Source: Blasia pusilla
Lineage: Eukaryota; Marchantiophyta; Marchantiopsida; Blasiales
Assembly (NCBI GenBank): GCA_050084515.1
Contig: CM114272.1
Coordinates: 18,600,001 to 18,664,000, forward strand
Reading direction: 5' to 3'
Length of the DNA stretch: 64,000 bases
Shown here: one piece after another, positions 1 through 10,640 of the stretch
Layout of the letters: every line of letters starts with the position of its first letter
Numbering within the stretch: the stretch's first letter is position 1
Made by a program: the position numbers and the translations under genes
The notes under the pieces: generated by a model
Seen by the model: the letters and a program-made list of their open reading frames with translations, nothing else
Told to the model about the DNA's origin: nothing
The model's database searches: none

Positions 1-2060
1 GCAGGGCAAGTCCAGATTGCACTCACAACCTTATGTGAACCCAGCCACTCGATGTGCTTCTGTAGGTCTGCCCCTGACCAGAGCCGGATGCCTGTCGAGG
101 CCCTCCCGAAATAGTCCATGGAAAGGGGCAAACTCTTGACTTTGCCAATCAGTTTCGAGAATAAGCTGCCAGTTGTGACATCGGGGCGAACCAATTCTAT
201 GGATTGGCCGCATCCGGTTCAAGTCAAGCCTACGGAGAACGAGGCTTTCTGATAAAACCTGACTCACGTCAGTACAAAATTAGGTCAACAATGTGCCGCG
301 GTCTACCACAGGGCTCCATGGCGGCATTTGCGGGCAATGCCTGGCCTTTCACCGTGGAGCTACTAGGGTCGGGAGTCCTCCTCCGTCCTGCGATGGGACC
401 AGTTTAGTGTCCTCGTCCTCTCAGGTACAACTCGACCTTCACAGCACGCACACGAGTGTCGCACACAGATCTGTGTTCAAAATGGAGAGAGTTGGAACAG
501 TCAAGCTTCAGATGGCGGATCCCACCCGCACCTAAGAACACCTTGCGATGCGAGGTCTTGTCGAGCCTATCAGACATATCAGCCATGTGCTAATGCTTTC
601 GAAGTCCGCTGGAGAAACCGCCACACGCGAATAAGAGCACGAGTTTTCGGCTCGAAGTCCGAAGTAGGGACTTGCGACCAACTCTTGCTGAAATCCGAAA
701 CCGCCGAATGAAACGAGAGACTTTTTATCACATGGTGTTCCCTGAGGGTTGGGATACCGTGAGCGTCCGCAATGATATGGTAGAGAGAGACAAAAAGAAG
801 AAAGATCAGTGTAGGTCCTCGGTGCTCTGTAGGGTCTGGATTTCGATAGTACCTGTGCGACTCGCTTTGTCGGGGAGATTCGCGCAGAGAATCTCGTTCG
901 TATCCAGAGGCGGGTGATTTGGAACAAAACTGGAAAAGAAACGTAGGTTGGCGTTTTAGGGTTGCAATCCAATCGTCCTTCAGTTGCGAGAGAGCAAAGG
1001 AAATCTAACGGGCCTTCGCTTCCAATTTCACCTCTACTTATCCAAATCTTCTCAAACCCGAGACTTCGCTTTTGCCGGGCCTGGATAGACGTCAATCGTA
1101 GGAACACTCCTCATTCTTCACTCTTAACTAGAACCCGTCCATGTGCAAGTTGATGTGCGAGAACATGGCAGTGCGTTCCAGGCAACCTGAACTTTACTCC
1201 AATTTGCCAACGCACGACCGTTGATGTGTTTCATAGCCCCACGAAAGCATTCAGGCATTATGTCTCATATCTGAAGTATGACAATAGTCGCAGACAGCCC
1301 GCGTTACTGGAGAATTGTGGAGGAAGAAGGGATGTTCTGTAAGCTTCTGCTGCAAAGCGTCTCCGACATGTGGGAAATCCGAGACGTTCTTCACCTGGGC
1401 CCCATCCCATCTTCTTGGAGATAGTTGAGCTGGAGAGTGTCTATGATCCGTGAATATCACGCTTCAGAATGACGGAAAATCGTGCTTCCTTTCACTGCAA
1501 CGCAAATCAGTGTCTAATGAACACGCGGCATGTGCATTACTGTGGAATGCTGAGAAGATGTTATTTTCCACATTGCTGCAGGAAACCCGATCTTCTTCCT
1601 ATATCACTGACAGCCGCATATTGATCATTCCAGGGCTGCTGATCTCCGTCGACCCACGGGGAAGACGTATATCTACCAGGGTGATGAAGCGGAAAGCAAT
1701 TTCGTCTAGAAGGAGTTTTTCCCAGCTGCAGGTCACTTAGAGGTCAGCTGGAAAACTCCCTCCCCCTGTAGTGGCAATTCAAGAGCTTACAAAACAGCCT
1801 CCACGCTTTTTGTGCAACCTTGAGTTTCCAGTACGTTCTTGTGTTTTCATGCTTTTTGGTTGTCTGGTTCGTGCATCGCATCCTCTGCACTCTCCATTCC
1901 GACCATCTGCAAAACTTTTCAAGCCATTTGATGCAGCTCTGTTCACTCACATGAGATCACTGGGAACATCACAAGAGCGAGCAGCGGCAGTTGTTGAGTT
2001 TGTTCATCTCATGGGGAATTGGGAAGAGCTTTGAAGGTAAGAAGAGGAGCTTGAGCTGCG
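1..2060. other. No supportable gene; sequence upstream of the aldo/keto reductase
   Basis: Open frames here are short, overlap on both strands and resemble no family I recognise. The longest (532-1107, minus) has no domain-like pattern. The last few hundred bases must contain the promoter and leader of the aldo/keto reductase that starts at 2061, but I see no convincing TATA element. Confidence 0.4.
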
Positions 2061-5000
2061 ATGGTGACGAGGGTTCTGGTGCCGCCCCCGGCACTCTTGC
2101 CAGGGAAGGCCAACATTGTCGGAACCGATTCATACATACGGCTGTTCGACCGAATCGCAGGTAAGTTTCTTTTATTGCAACATCGCAAACGAGAATAGTA
2201 CCCATAATAGAAAACAAAGAAGGACAAGACGAAAGAAAGGGGGCAATCCCCGCCACTAACGAATCAGCTGGGTTATATGCTCTACAATCTCAGCCGTTGA
2301 CAAGTGAGACACTTCGATTGCAGATTCTCTTTTAATTCATCTTTTCGAAGAAAGCAAAACACCAGCTATGTAACACTCCCGTTCCATGAGTTGGACAGCA
2401 GAAATTCCTGATAGCAAGTAGGAGTGCATACTGAGGCGGCTGACATGGTGCTTCCAGAATCTCACCTTTCCAGTCTCTCAGGACTATACTCTACAACAAG
2501 CAATCGAGTTTCATGAGTGTAGAGTGGAAGCAGAAATGTTCCTTAGAGTACATTTTTATGAGTTTGTTCACCTGTCCAGGAGACGAGCACTTTAGAAGAC
2601 TCATAACAAAGAACTCTGAGGTAGGGGATCTCTTAGTATCCTCTCTCGGCATTGGCACATCGATGGGACATGAAACAGATGAAGTGGATGCCGAGTACCG
2701 GCATTCAATCACACGTGCATTGGATCTTGGCATAAATATCATTGACACGTAAATATTTCCCTCGATTGCTCCATTTTTGCCTTCTTCTTAAGGTTGTAAT
2801 GTGCATACCATTGCTGAGAAGCCTGTCAGTCGGTTGACATGGTCGTTTAGAATGCCAGAGCCAGGTCTCTGATACTGGAATTCAGTATCGGTCGGACGTT
2901 TGGGGACATTGAGCAACCCAATCTTAGTTTGCAATTTGTGATTCAGCATTACAACCCCAGATGTAGGACTGCCTTGTAAGCTGGTGCAGAAAGACAACAG
3001 ACCACTTTTAGCTTTTCAAGATTCGACCTATCTAGCTACTTGGTATTCGAAATCTGCCACTTAGATTTGGACTCTTGTCATGGGAGTCGCCCACAGATCA
3101 ATCAGCTATCGCAGTATGAGGAGTGAGATCGCAGTGGGCTGGGCTTTGGCGGACGCAGTAGGTCGAGGACTCATAAAACGAGAACAAGTGGTGGTCTGCA
3201 CTAAAGGAGGTTATCTTACCTTCGAGTGTGATCGACCGGCATACAACCTCAATCCCACTCAATGGATAGAACAGACTTACTTCAAAAGAGGGATAATACT
3301 GTCATGGGCAGACGTTGTGGGCGATGGTCACTGCATAACGCCTACTTTTCTGAAGGATCAGGTCAGAGAATTGTGCAATGCCAAATTTTACTTTCAAGCA
3401 TCAGCAATCTTTGAGCACTTTGCCCACTCATTCACTGGACTTCGATTCCGTCCTTGACCTCCAGAAGGATTCCACAAAGCTTTGGTTGTTAATTTGTGTT
3501 CCTCCAGGTGCAAAAAAGCAGGAGGAACCTGGGTCTGGAGACCATTGATGTGTACTATATTCACAATCCAGAAGTTCAGCTGTTATACGTGCCAAGAGGA
3601 GAATTCTACAGAAGGATGCTTGTAGCTTTCAAGGCACTGGAAGACTGCTGCAATGCAGGCTATATAACTGTCTACGGAGTGGCCACATGGAATGGATTTC
3701 GAGCTCCTCCTGAAGCTATTGATCATCTGTCCTTAGAAGATTTAGTAAACTGTGCCCGTTCTGCAGGCATGTCTTCCCACATTTCAATCCAAATCGATCC
3801 AGTCGAGGCATGAATAACACACACCATAACGAGGCGAAATGTTACGATATCCCTTTATCTCTCCTTAAAACCACCAATCGCAGTGAAACGATTGCCCATG
3901 TTGGATTTATTTTAAAGATTATTTGCAGAGTGTGTTTAGTTACTTCTCCCCTTCCCTTGTTGCCGTTCTCTTTTCAAAACTTTTTTCATTAATTGCTTCT
4001 TCCCCTTTGTGACTTTCCTTTCCTCTACTTTTGTTTGCTTTCCTAATAGTGGACGTAAATTTGTCCACGTGAGAGTAGAATTTATGTAAACACAAAATAT
4101 GAATTTGAAACCAGAAGATATGAAGTTCTGTCTTGGATGCTTTCATGGTGGGAGGAATGGAAGAAGGAACTTTCAAGTATTAAAATTTTCGCTAATTAAT
4201 TATTCTGGCTGGACTTCAGTCATTGGTAGTAAGGGCCCACAGACGAGAGTAACGGCAGTAGTTCTTCTAGGCTAGTAAGCATTAATGTTTTTCATTGGGG
4301 ACTATGGAGTAGTTCCGACATATTGGAAAAGTGTTCCAATACTAAAAACCTAGAAGTCGTTCCGTGAGAGAATTTTCAGCCACAAGACTCATGGGTGATG
4401 TAGGTGGTGATGGCCATCACTTTCGATTGCTCCAGCTCCCATTCAACTTAACAATGCGTGATGCATCCGACGCCGAGACGCAGTGTGTGGCAGGCGAATC
4501 AATGTCCTTCCTTTGTGCCGCAAAACACCTGGCTTTGCAGGTTGTAGGATCCTCATCTCTGAGTCAGGTAATCTTCAGGTGACCCGCTTCTTGAAGGCAT
4601 GATTTTTCCGAAACTCTTTAGTCCAAGTTCCTTCTCCCGCTTTAGACTGGAAAGGTAAACGATTGCGCCGGGGAGCACGGTTGATTCCTTATCAGAAGGA
4701 CGTTTGAGAGCCCACGAGCAATGATAGCAAGTCTAGTTCCACGAGGCTCAGGTTGCACATCTGAATCAGATCAAAGGAAGTGAATACAAACAATAGTAGC
4801 AACTCTGATTCAGATCAAAAGGTTGTTTCCGGAGGAGAATTACAAAAATAGACAAAATTCAGTGCATCTCCTCCCACTCCCACGGGATAGCAAACTCTAC
4901 CTAAACCAACAGCATGGGACATAGTCATCTCCGAGCCTGGACAGTATGACTTCCATTTTCCTAACTTACCTGTCAATCCCAATTGTAAACTTTCATCTGT

Positions 5001-5549
5001 TCGCATGCTTTTCCAGACTGTCTTACCATATTTCCGTCTCTGACGTGTTCACAGCGTCTCTTTCCCAAGAACCGATCCCTCATGCAGATCTCAGATTTCA
5101 GTAACAGTACCCATTGGCACACATATGTTTGGCTACACCTAATGATGAGTTCTGCCTCGCACCTTGCCATGGGTCCGAGCTAACTCTGATTATGGATGCT
5201 TTCGATGTTGAATACATATATCAATCCAATTGATGTGGTCATGCGTGATAAGATGCACCTTTAACTACTCCCGCAGGGCCAATTGACCGGATATCAGGGC
5301 GAGGTGATCAGGAACCACAGCTTACCAGTTCAGGTCCAACACTGCATTGCAGATTTAGGGGATGAAGCAACTGATGCTCAATGCGCACTGCAATTCGCAA
5401 GGACAACCCCTGGAATACTGACGGCTCTCGCAGGCATGCGCAGTGTTTTCCATGTGGAAGAAAACGCAGCAGTGATCAAAAGACTTGCAACCTATCAATA
5501 CCATCCTGATCTAAACATTGTACCATTCAGCTGGCGCAGGGGAGAATGA
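2061..5549 (+). CDS. Aldo/keto reductase (D-threo-aldose / L-galactose dehydrogenase-like), six exons
   Basis: Predicted cytosolic NAD(P)H-dependent aldo/keto reductase of 417 aa. Exons by eye: 2061-2160, 2580-2748, 3097-3361, 3508-3766, 4380-4567 and 5277-5549, totalling 1254 nt in frame. Family marks in order: SSLGIGT near residue 54; the catalytic tetrad Asp89 and Tyr94 (in IIDTSISYR), Lys126 (CTKGGY) and His197 (YYIHNPE); the helix SRRNLGLETIDVYY just before the His; and LLQLPFNLTM in the later barrel. All four catalytic residues are present, so the enzyme may be active. The substrate cannot be read from sequence; sugar aldehydes are typical of the nearest family. Residues 1-33 are a poorly conserved N-terminal extension. 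Intron 4 appears to use a GC donor (3767-3768), because only that junction restores the family sequence in phase. The start at 2061 is the only ATG that splices in phase to exon 2. Confidence 0.85.
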
Positions 5550-6794
5550 CTGGGGAGAATGACTGGAAGTTTGAAGGACAATCACCACCACGCATCCCTC
5601 TGCTAGAATGAAGGCAGAACAAAGTAGACCGGTTCTTGGTGCTAGCTAATACCATACAATTGCAAAGGATTTGATTTCGCGTAACCTGCTTCTCACCACT
5701 TCTCTGACGTGGTTCACTGGCTCACTGCACGAGAAGAGAGCTGCCAGAATATCTTATTTTCATGAAGATTATGAAGGCATCCAACAAACGTAACTTGGAG
5801 AAGAATAATTCGTCAAGGAGAGGACGGTTAGTTTGCCGAGAGGGGGCAAGCCCAATTTCCATGTACTTCACAAAAAAGTCGAGATTGGTTTTACAAAGTA
5901 GTTCCATCACCATTTTATTTGATTCCTTCACGTAGTTATCCAGAAACTTTTCCCCCTCTACAGATCATTACATTCCTGGAACTAAATTTGTGACAACAGC
6001 TGAAATATGGAATTCACCTTGCAGAAGCCTCCAACTTGTGTTCGCTTCACAGAAAGTGTGTAGTGCATCCCAGCAGACAAACCTTCCATTTTGAGGACTT
6101 GTCGGATATGTGCATAATCATGAATGTACATAGGAAGTGCGCCTGATACACAATCTACGGTTTGGTATTGACAAAAAACATCTGGCCTCCCACTACCCAC
6201 GAGATGGTTCTGAAACTATTGATTCTTCACTCTTGGAGTACTGGAAGATGAGAGAAAAGACATTCACCACTTGCAGATAGAAAACGCCCTCATTTCCAGT
6301 ATACAAGCTCCTCTATAAGACACCAAAAAACGTAACTGGAATTTTGAACTTCAAATTGCTTTCCCGATCTACTTTGAACACTTCAATTTCAGTTGAATTA
6401 TACAAGTCTTATGACAGAGGCTAACCATTTAGCAAGATTTCACTACTACATACTGTCTACCTCACAGCTGCTGATCTTTACCCCATAAGTCATGGGTAGA
6501 AAGTAGGAAATCGGGGTCGCCACAACTGAATGCAAAGCGACCTTCCTGGCTGTACTAGATTCATCACAATTTTTCCTGTATGGAGGGAGGTTTCGGAACC
6601 ACACTTCCAGAAAAGTATACACACTCCGCAAAAACCTTGATATATATACCTTCAATCACTTCAGAGCATCCTCATCGTGATTGCAGCTCTTTCGTGTGTC
6701 AGATGACACAACTAGGCATAACAACCAGCTCATTCAAGCCCACGACGGTGAGGTCATGAAGAGAGCTGCTAATATTACATACCAGAGACTGTAC
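5550..6794. other. Intergenic sequence, nothing identified
   Basis: It follows the stop of the aldo/keto reductase and includes its 3' UTR. Only short frames rich in rare composition are seen and none resembles a known family. Confidence 0.4.
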
Positions 6795-7110
6795 TAGTAA
6801 GTAGTGCCTGTCATAGCCTTGCGACCATAGACCCCACACCCTGGTTGGATAGTGCTAGAGATTGGGAGAGGAGTAGAGAGGAGGGAAAAAGGTACCATAT
6901 GAGGAGGGAGTCACTCTCATGTAGTGTGAATGCTGACCACAGAATGTGCTGGCGTGGAGCTTCCAAATGTCAACAAGGAAGCTCTTTACAACACCATCTA
7001 CTTCACCTAATTGGGACTCCCAATGCACAATACTAACCAGTGCAGCAACTTTGGGCAGTGAATGTAGGCTGCTGAAAGTGGTGAACAGTTCTGTTGTATA
7101 GGGCAATATA
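6795..7110 (-). repeat. Dispersed repeat, copy 1 of 3, with coding-like minus strand
   Basis: The segment shares long stretches with 19380-19625 and 19795-20045: the block with AGTGCCTGTC..AGCCTTGCGACCATAGA, then GTGTGAATGCT, then a closing block with GCAGCAACTTTGGGCAG. On the minus strand it reads SLPKVAALVS..W..Q....VDGVVKSFLVD and ends near a GQHSH motif, matching the second copy at the peptide level. It is likely a remnant of a repeated gene or element of unknown family. Confidence 0.6.
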
Positions 7111-7249
7111 AGTATATATTCTTGCTCTGTGTTATGACTTTTGTGCTAGAGACGAAGTAGTGACCAAAGGTTTCATCCCCATCATCGCAAAGGGTACAAG
7201 AGTTTAGTTAGGGTCTCTCTCTTTCTTTCTTTCTCTCTGGGCGACTGAG

Positions 7250-7403
7250 AGATTGTGTACTCATTCAGTAGTGCCTGTCGTAGCCTTGCGACCATAGACC
7301 CCGAGCCTGGTTGGACGGTGCTGAGAGAGACTGTACTCATTAAGTAGTGCCTGTCGTAGCCTTGCGACAATAGACCCCCCGCCCTAGTTGGACGGTCATT
7401 GGG

Positions 7404-7438
<35 letters not shown>

Positions 7439-7530
7439 TACTCATTAAGTAGTGCCTGTCGTAGCCTTGCGACCATAGACCCCGCGCCCTGCTTGGACGG
7501 TGCTTGAACCAGTGGGAAGAAAGAGAGAGA

Positions 7531-7561
<31 letters not shown>

Positions 7562-7680
7562 TGTACTCATTAAGTAGTGCCTGTCGTAGCCTTGCGACCA
7601 TAGACCCCGCGCCCTGCTTGGACGGTGCTTGAACCAGTGGGAAGAAAGAGAGAGAGGGAGAGAGAGAGAGAGTTTGTGGA
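7250..7680. repeat. Tandem repeat, four units of about 75-125 bp separated by GA microsatellites
   Basis: Units begin near 7257, 7333, 7438 and 7563. Each opens with GTACTCATTAAGTAGTGCC and then the GTCGTAGCCTTGCGACCATAGAC block, followed by a GA-repeat tract of variable length. The first half of the unit is the same sequence that heads the dispersed repeat at 6795 and 19795. The array lies immediately 3' of the DUF1218 stop, so its transcript may read into the array. Confidence 0.8.
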
Positions 7681-7709
7681 CAAGGTAACTTGAGACTTGA
7701 GGGGTGTGT

Positions 7710-9654
7710 CTACTGACTTGGCCGCCCCGCACCATTGTGGGGGATGCTGTCATGTTTGGGATAGCCCGTAACCACGTGCACATTAGGATAGCCCGGGACT
7801 GAATAAGCTGGGACGTTTGACTGAGGCACAATGCTTGGGGGCGCTGCTGCATGACCATATTGAGCAGGATAGTGGGTGTAAGAGTGAGTTTGGCCATTTC
7901 CAGATTGGTAATAAGGAGCCACAAAAGCAGGTTGCCCAAGAACAATCTGACCAGGACTCAATCGTGGTGAGCGAGCTGCAGCTCTGGCTGCAGATGATGC
8001 CAGATAGAAGATCAGACCAAGAACTACTGTTGCTAAAGCAAGCAGAGCCCCTCCAGCAAAGACCAAGGGTTTAACAACGTTACATGTCCCACCAAACCAC
8101 ATGTAATCCTGCCGATCATTGTTAAGACTAGCCCCTGCCATCAGGAGCCCAAATGCGTTCAAAAATGTTATCCTGCAAAAATGAACGAAGTCATGAAACG
8201 CTTCGTCACGAAACGCACAATCAAAAAGCTTGTAGAGTGAGGGACGACATGAAGCACCAGCACTTCTAGGGAACTTTGGTGTTTTTAAGAGATACAACAC
8301 ATGCATGATGTTATTTGATTTCCGTCGCTCAATCAATCACGCGTAAACGGAGTGCAGACTCGTGCGAGTCGCAGCCTTACCAGCAGGCAACGAGGCAGAT
8401 GACAGCGATGGATCTGTTGGAAGACGATGCTGCATTAGGGGATCCTGACGAGCCAGTACAGCAGATGCAACCACCAAAAATGTTCACGAGAATCTGTGCT
8501 ACCAACAAGACGAGTGCGGCCACGACTCCCAAGATGAGAGCTGAACTGGATGGATAAACGCATTGTCCGTCCACCACACGAATATCAGAGCTCTGCAAAA
8601 GTAGAAAAGTCCCGAATAAGATCAGCTGCCACTACTCTTCCAAAGAATCGTCGCCTAAAAATGACGACCACGTGACCATGTCCAGAGCCTAGGACTGCAA
8701 GGAGTTCTCCAAGTTTTCATCCGATGTTCTATGCAGAAAGGAACTCTCCAGGCGAAAACCCACCAAAGAACATACTCAAGAGAGAGGATAGCCACGTAAT
8801 GCACTGAAAACAGTTGCTTGAGAACGCAACTTCAATCTAATCCCATGGAGCTTGTAGGTCAGGCCGTTTGTGAGCGGATACAAGACCAGACAGTCTATAG
8901 CTCAGCTTGTGTCGTCACGTAGGCAGAGCCTAAGATTGGCCCTGAGCTTCGCGTGTGGAAGACATGCGCTACCACCACTAAAACGTACGAGGTCCGAGGG
9001 CTCCGTCGGTGTCTTGCGAACTGCTGAGCTCTCGTCGCCGGATATGGCGGCTTCTCTACTGAGCCTGTGAAGTGGGTCAAACTATCACGAAAGGCCTTAC
9101 TGGCCACTGGCATGGAAATCAACCCAGGCAGGTTACGAAAGCAAGTGTACATGTACACAACGCCCACCTTTCGTCTTGCGAGTAGCTAAACGATCTCCAC
9201 AACAAACAGCTCTACGACGACATGTAACTACGACTTCACGTGACATTGGCCGCTTCGAGAAGCTATCCACTAGCAGGCCCGACCCTCTGGCCAGAAGTCC
9301 AATTTGTCGGTCGTAACGTCCACCCAGCGACTCCGCTCCGAGGAACACCTGAATGGGATGGGATCCCGGGGGTCCACACGACATACACTCGTCGCGCACC
9401 GTCGTAGTGCAGAATTGAGCCACTTACAAGTAAGTAATGCTTTTACATTCTTGGTCCGACCCTTCCGCATCTTAGCTTCAAGAGCGGAAGGCAAAGACAG
9501 AATTATTGAACAAGGGAAGAAGGGAGAAAGCGAGCTCGCTAGATCCAACCTTGATCCTCTTCGACTCCGCTACGAACCCAAGTACGGCTGACGCAATCCC
9601 CAAAGCCAGCACTATACCGCATATCCATTTCTGCGACATTCCGAGCTTCTCCAT
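7710..9654 (-). CDS. DUF1218 family membrane protein (MODIFYING WALL LIGNIN-like), three exons
   Basis: Plant-specific four-helix membrane protein of 259 aa. Exons on the minus strand: 9550-9654, 8381-8592 and 7710-8172 (780 nt in frame). Helix 1 (about residues 10-30) begins KWICGIVLALGIAS and ends with FVAESKRIK. The hallmark GQCVYP follows, then helix 2 with VAALVLLVAQI, a CICC pair, helix 3 (IAVICLVACWITFLNAFG) ending in a GASLNND motif, and helix 4 before LASSAARAAAR. These match DUF1218 proteins, some of which affect lignin and wall composition; a wall role here is inference. The tail of about 100 residues is rich in Tyr, Pro, His and Gln (YYQSGNGQTH, HYPAQYGH) and is longer than I would expect. 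The start at MEKLGMSQKW was chosen; Met6 is also possible. Confidence 0.85.
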
Positions 9655-10640
9655 CCTGTTCTTCCAACAGCACCCCCCTTCCGCGGCTTTTCCACCCTTT
9701 CCCCAGCTATCATTCAAACATTTACTTCCGCCCTCGTTCCCTGCCCGATCCCGGCGCGACGGCGATACTCTTTCCCTCCTCTCTCTCTCTCTCTCTCTAT
9801 GTCTATGTCTCGCTCTTGGGCGTACCCCCGTCGATCTCAACAGCAGGGCTGCAGCATCCCGGCCGATGGCAAGAATCCACGCCGCTTCCTACTACTACCA
9901 CCTCGCTTCCCACTGCGGCCGAGTAGCACGCTGTAGCTCGTCAGTCGGTCGATCGATTGCAGAAAGAACACACCGACTGGCCTGGCCGCCTTCCTTCCGA
10001 CTCCCGACAACGCGCGGGCGGGCGGGCGGGATCGACGATCGCCGATCGACTCCCTCTCCTTCAACAGCTTCACCTTCAGTAGAGTACAATCGAACGACGC
10101 ACGCTCTTCTCCAGCCATCCATCTCGCTGCTTCTCGCAGACTCGAACACACGTACCTCGCCGTCTTGTCATGGCAACGCCGTACATTCCAGTGACGGGCG
10201 GATCCGAGTTCGCGACTGCGAGGATTCCAGGAAGGAGGGAGGGAGACAGGAGCCCATTCAGAATAAAAATAAAAATAATCGAGAAGACTCGAACCCCAAG
10301 AAACTGTGTGTGCTCTGCTGCCCGTTTCTTGATTTTCGTCTCGCGGGAACGCGGTGGGGGGTGACCGCCTGATGAACCGGCAGGTGGCTGAGGACGGTGG
10401 GCGGGAGGGGGTGGTGTTAGGGAATGGACCTGCGCGAGCCGGTGGAACGGGCAGACGGGACGCCGCCCTTTCCCGCTATCGACAAAAGAGAGACGGCGTT
10501 GACGAACGGCAGTCGATCCGCCCGTAAAGCGCCTGCCATGCTGTCGTCTTGTTATCGCCTTTTCCAACGTTTCGGATCGCTCCCGTTGACCTGATCCCGT
10601 TGAAGTCGCGGCATCTTTTCTGCGCCTCTGAACTTCTGTG
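9655..10640 (-). promoter_or_regulatory. 5' leader and upstream region of the DUF1218 gene
   Basis: GC-rich sequence upstream of the DUF1218 start, with a CT microsatellite at 9779-9803 (GA on the gene strand), typical of plant leaders and promoters. The long plus-strand open frame across 9506-10372 is Ser/Pro/Arg low complexity and reads antisense through the gene's first exon, so I do not call it. No TATA box is clear. Confidence 0.4.

Noticed and set aside
532-1107. 191-codon minus-strand frame
   Set aside because: No recognisable motif, overlapped by plus-strand frames of similar quality; likely chance in an upstream region.
7250-7680. CRISPR-like appearance of regularly repeated units
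   Set aside because: Units are long and spaced by microsatellites in a plant genome; no unique spacers.
7182-7945. Minus-strand frames with long SLSLSLS tracts
   Set aside because: They are translations of GA microsatellites and the tandem array, or run out of frame into the DUF1218 last exon.
9506-10372. 288-codon plus-strand frame
   Set aside because: Low-complexity Ser/Pro/Arg text running antisense through the first exon and CT-rich leader of the DUF1218 gene; no domain and no codon-like pattern.
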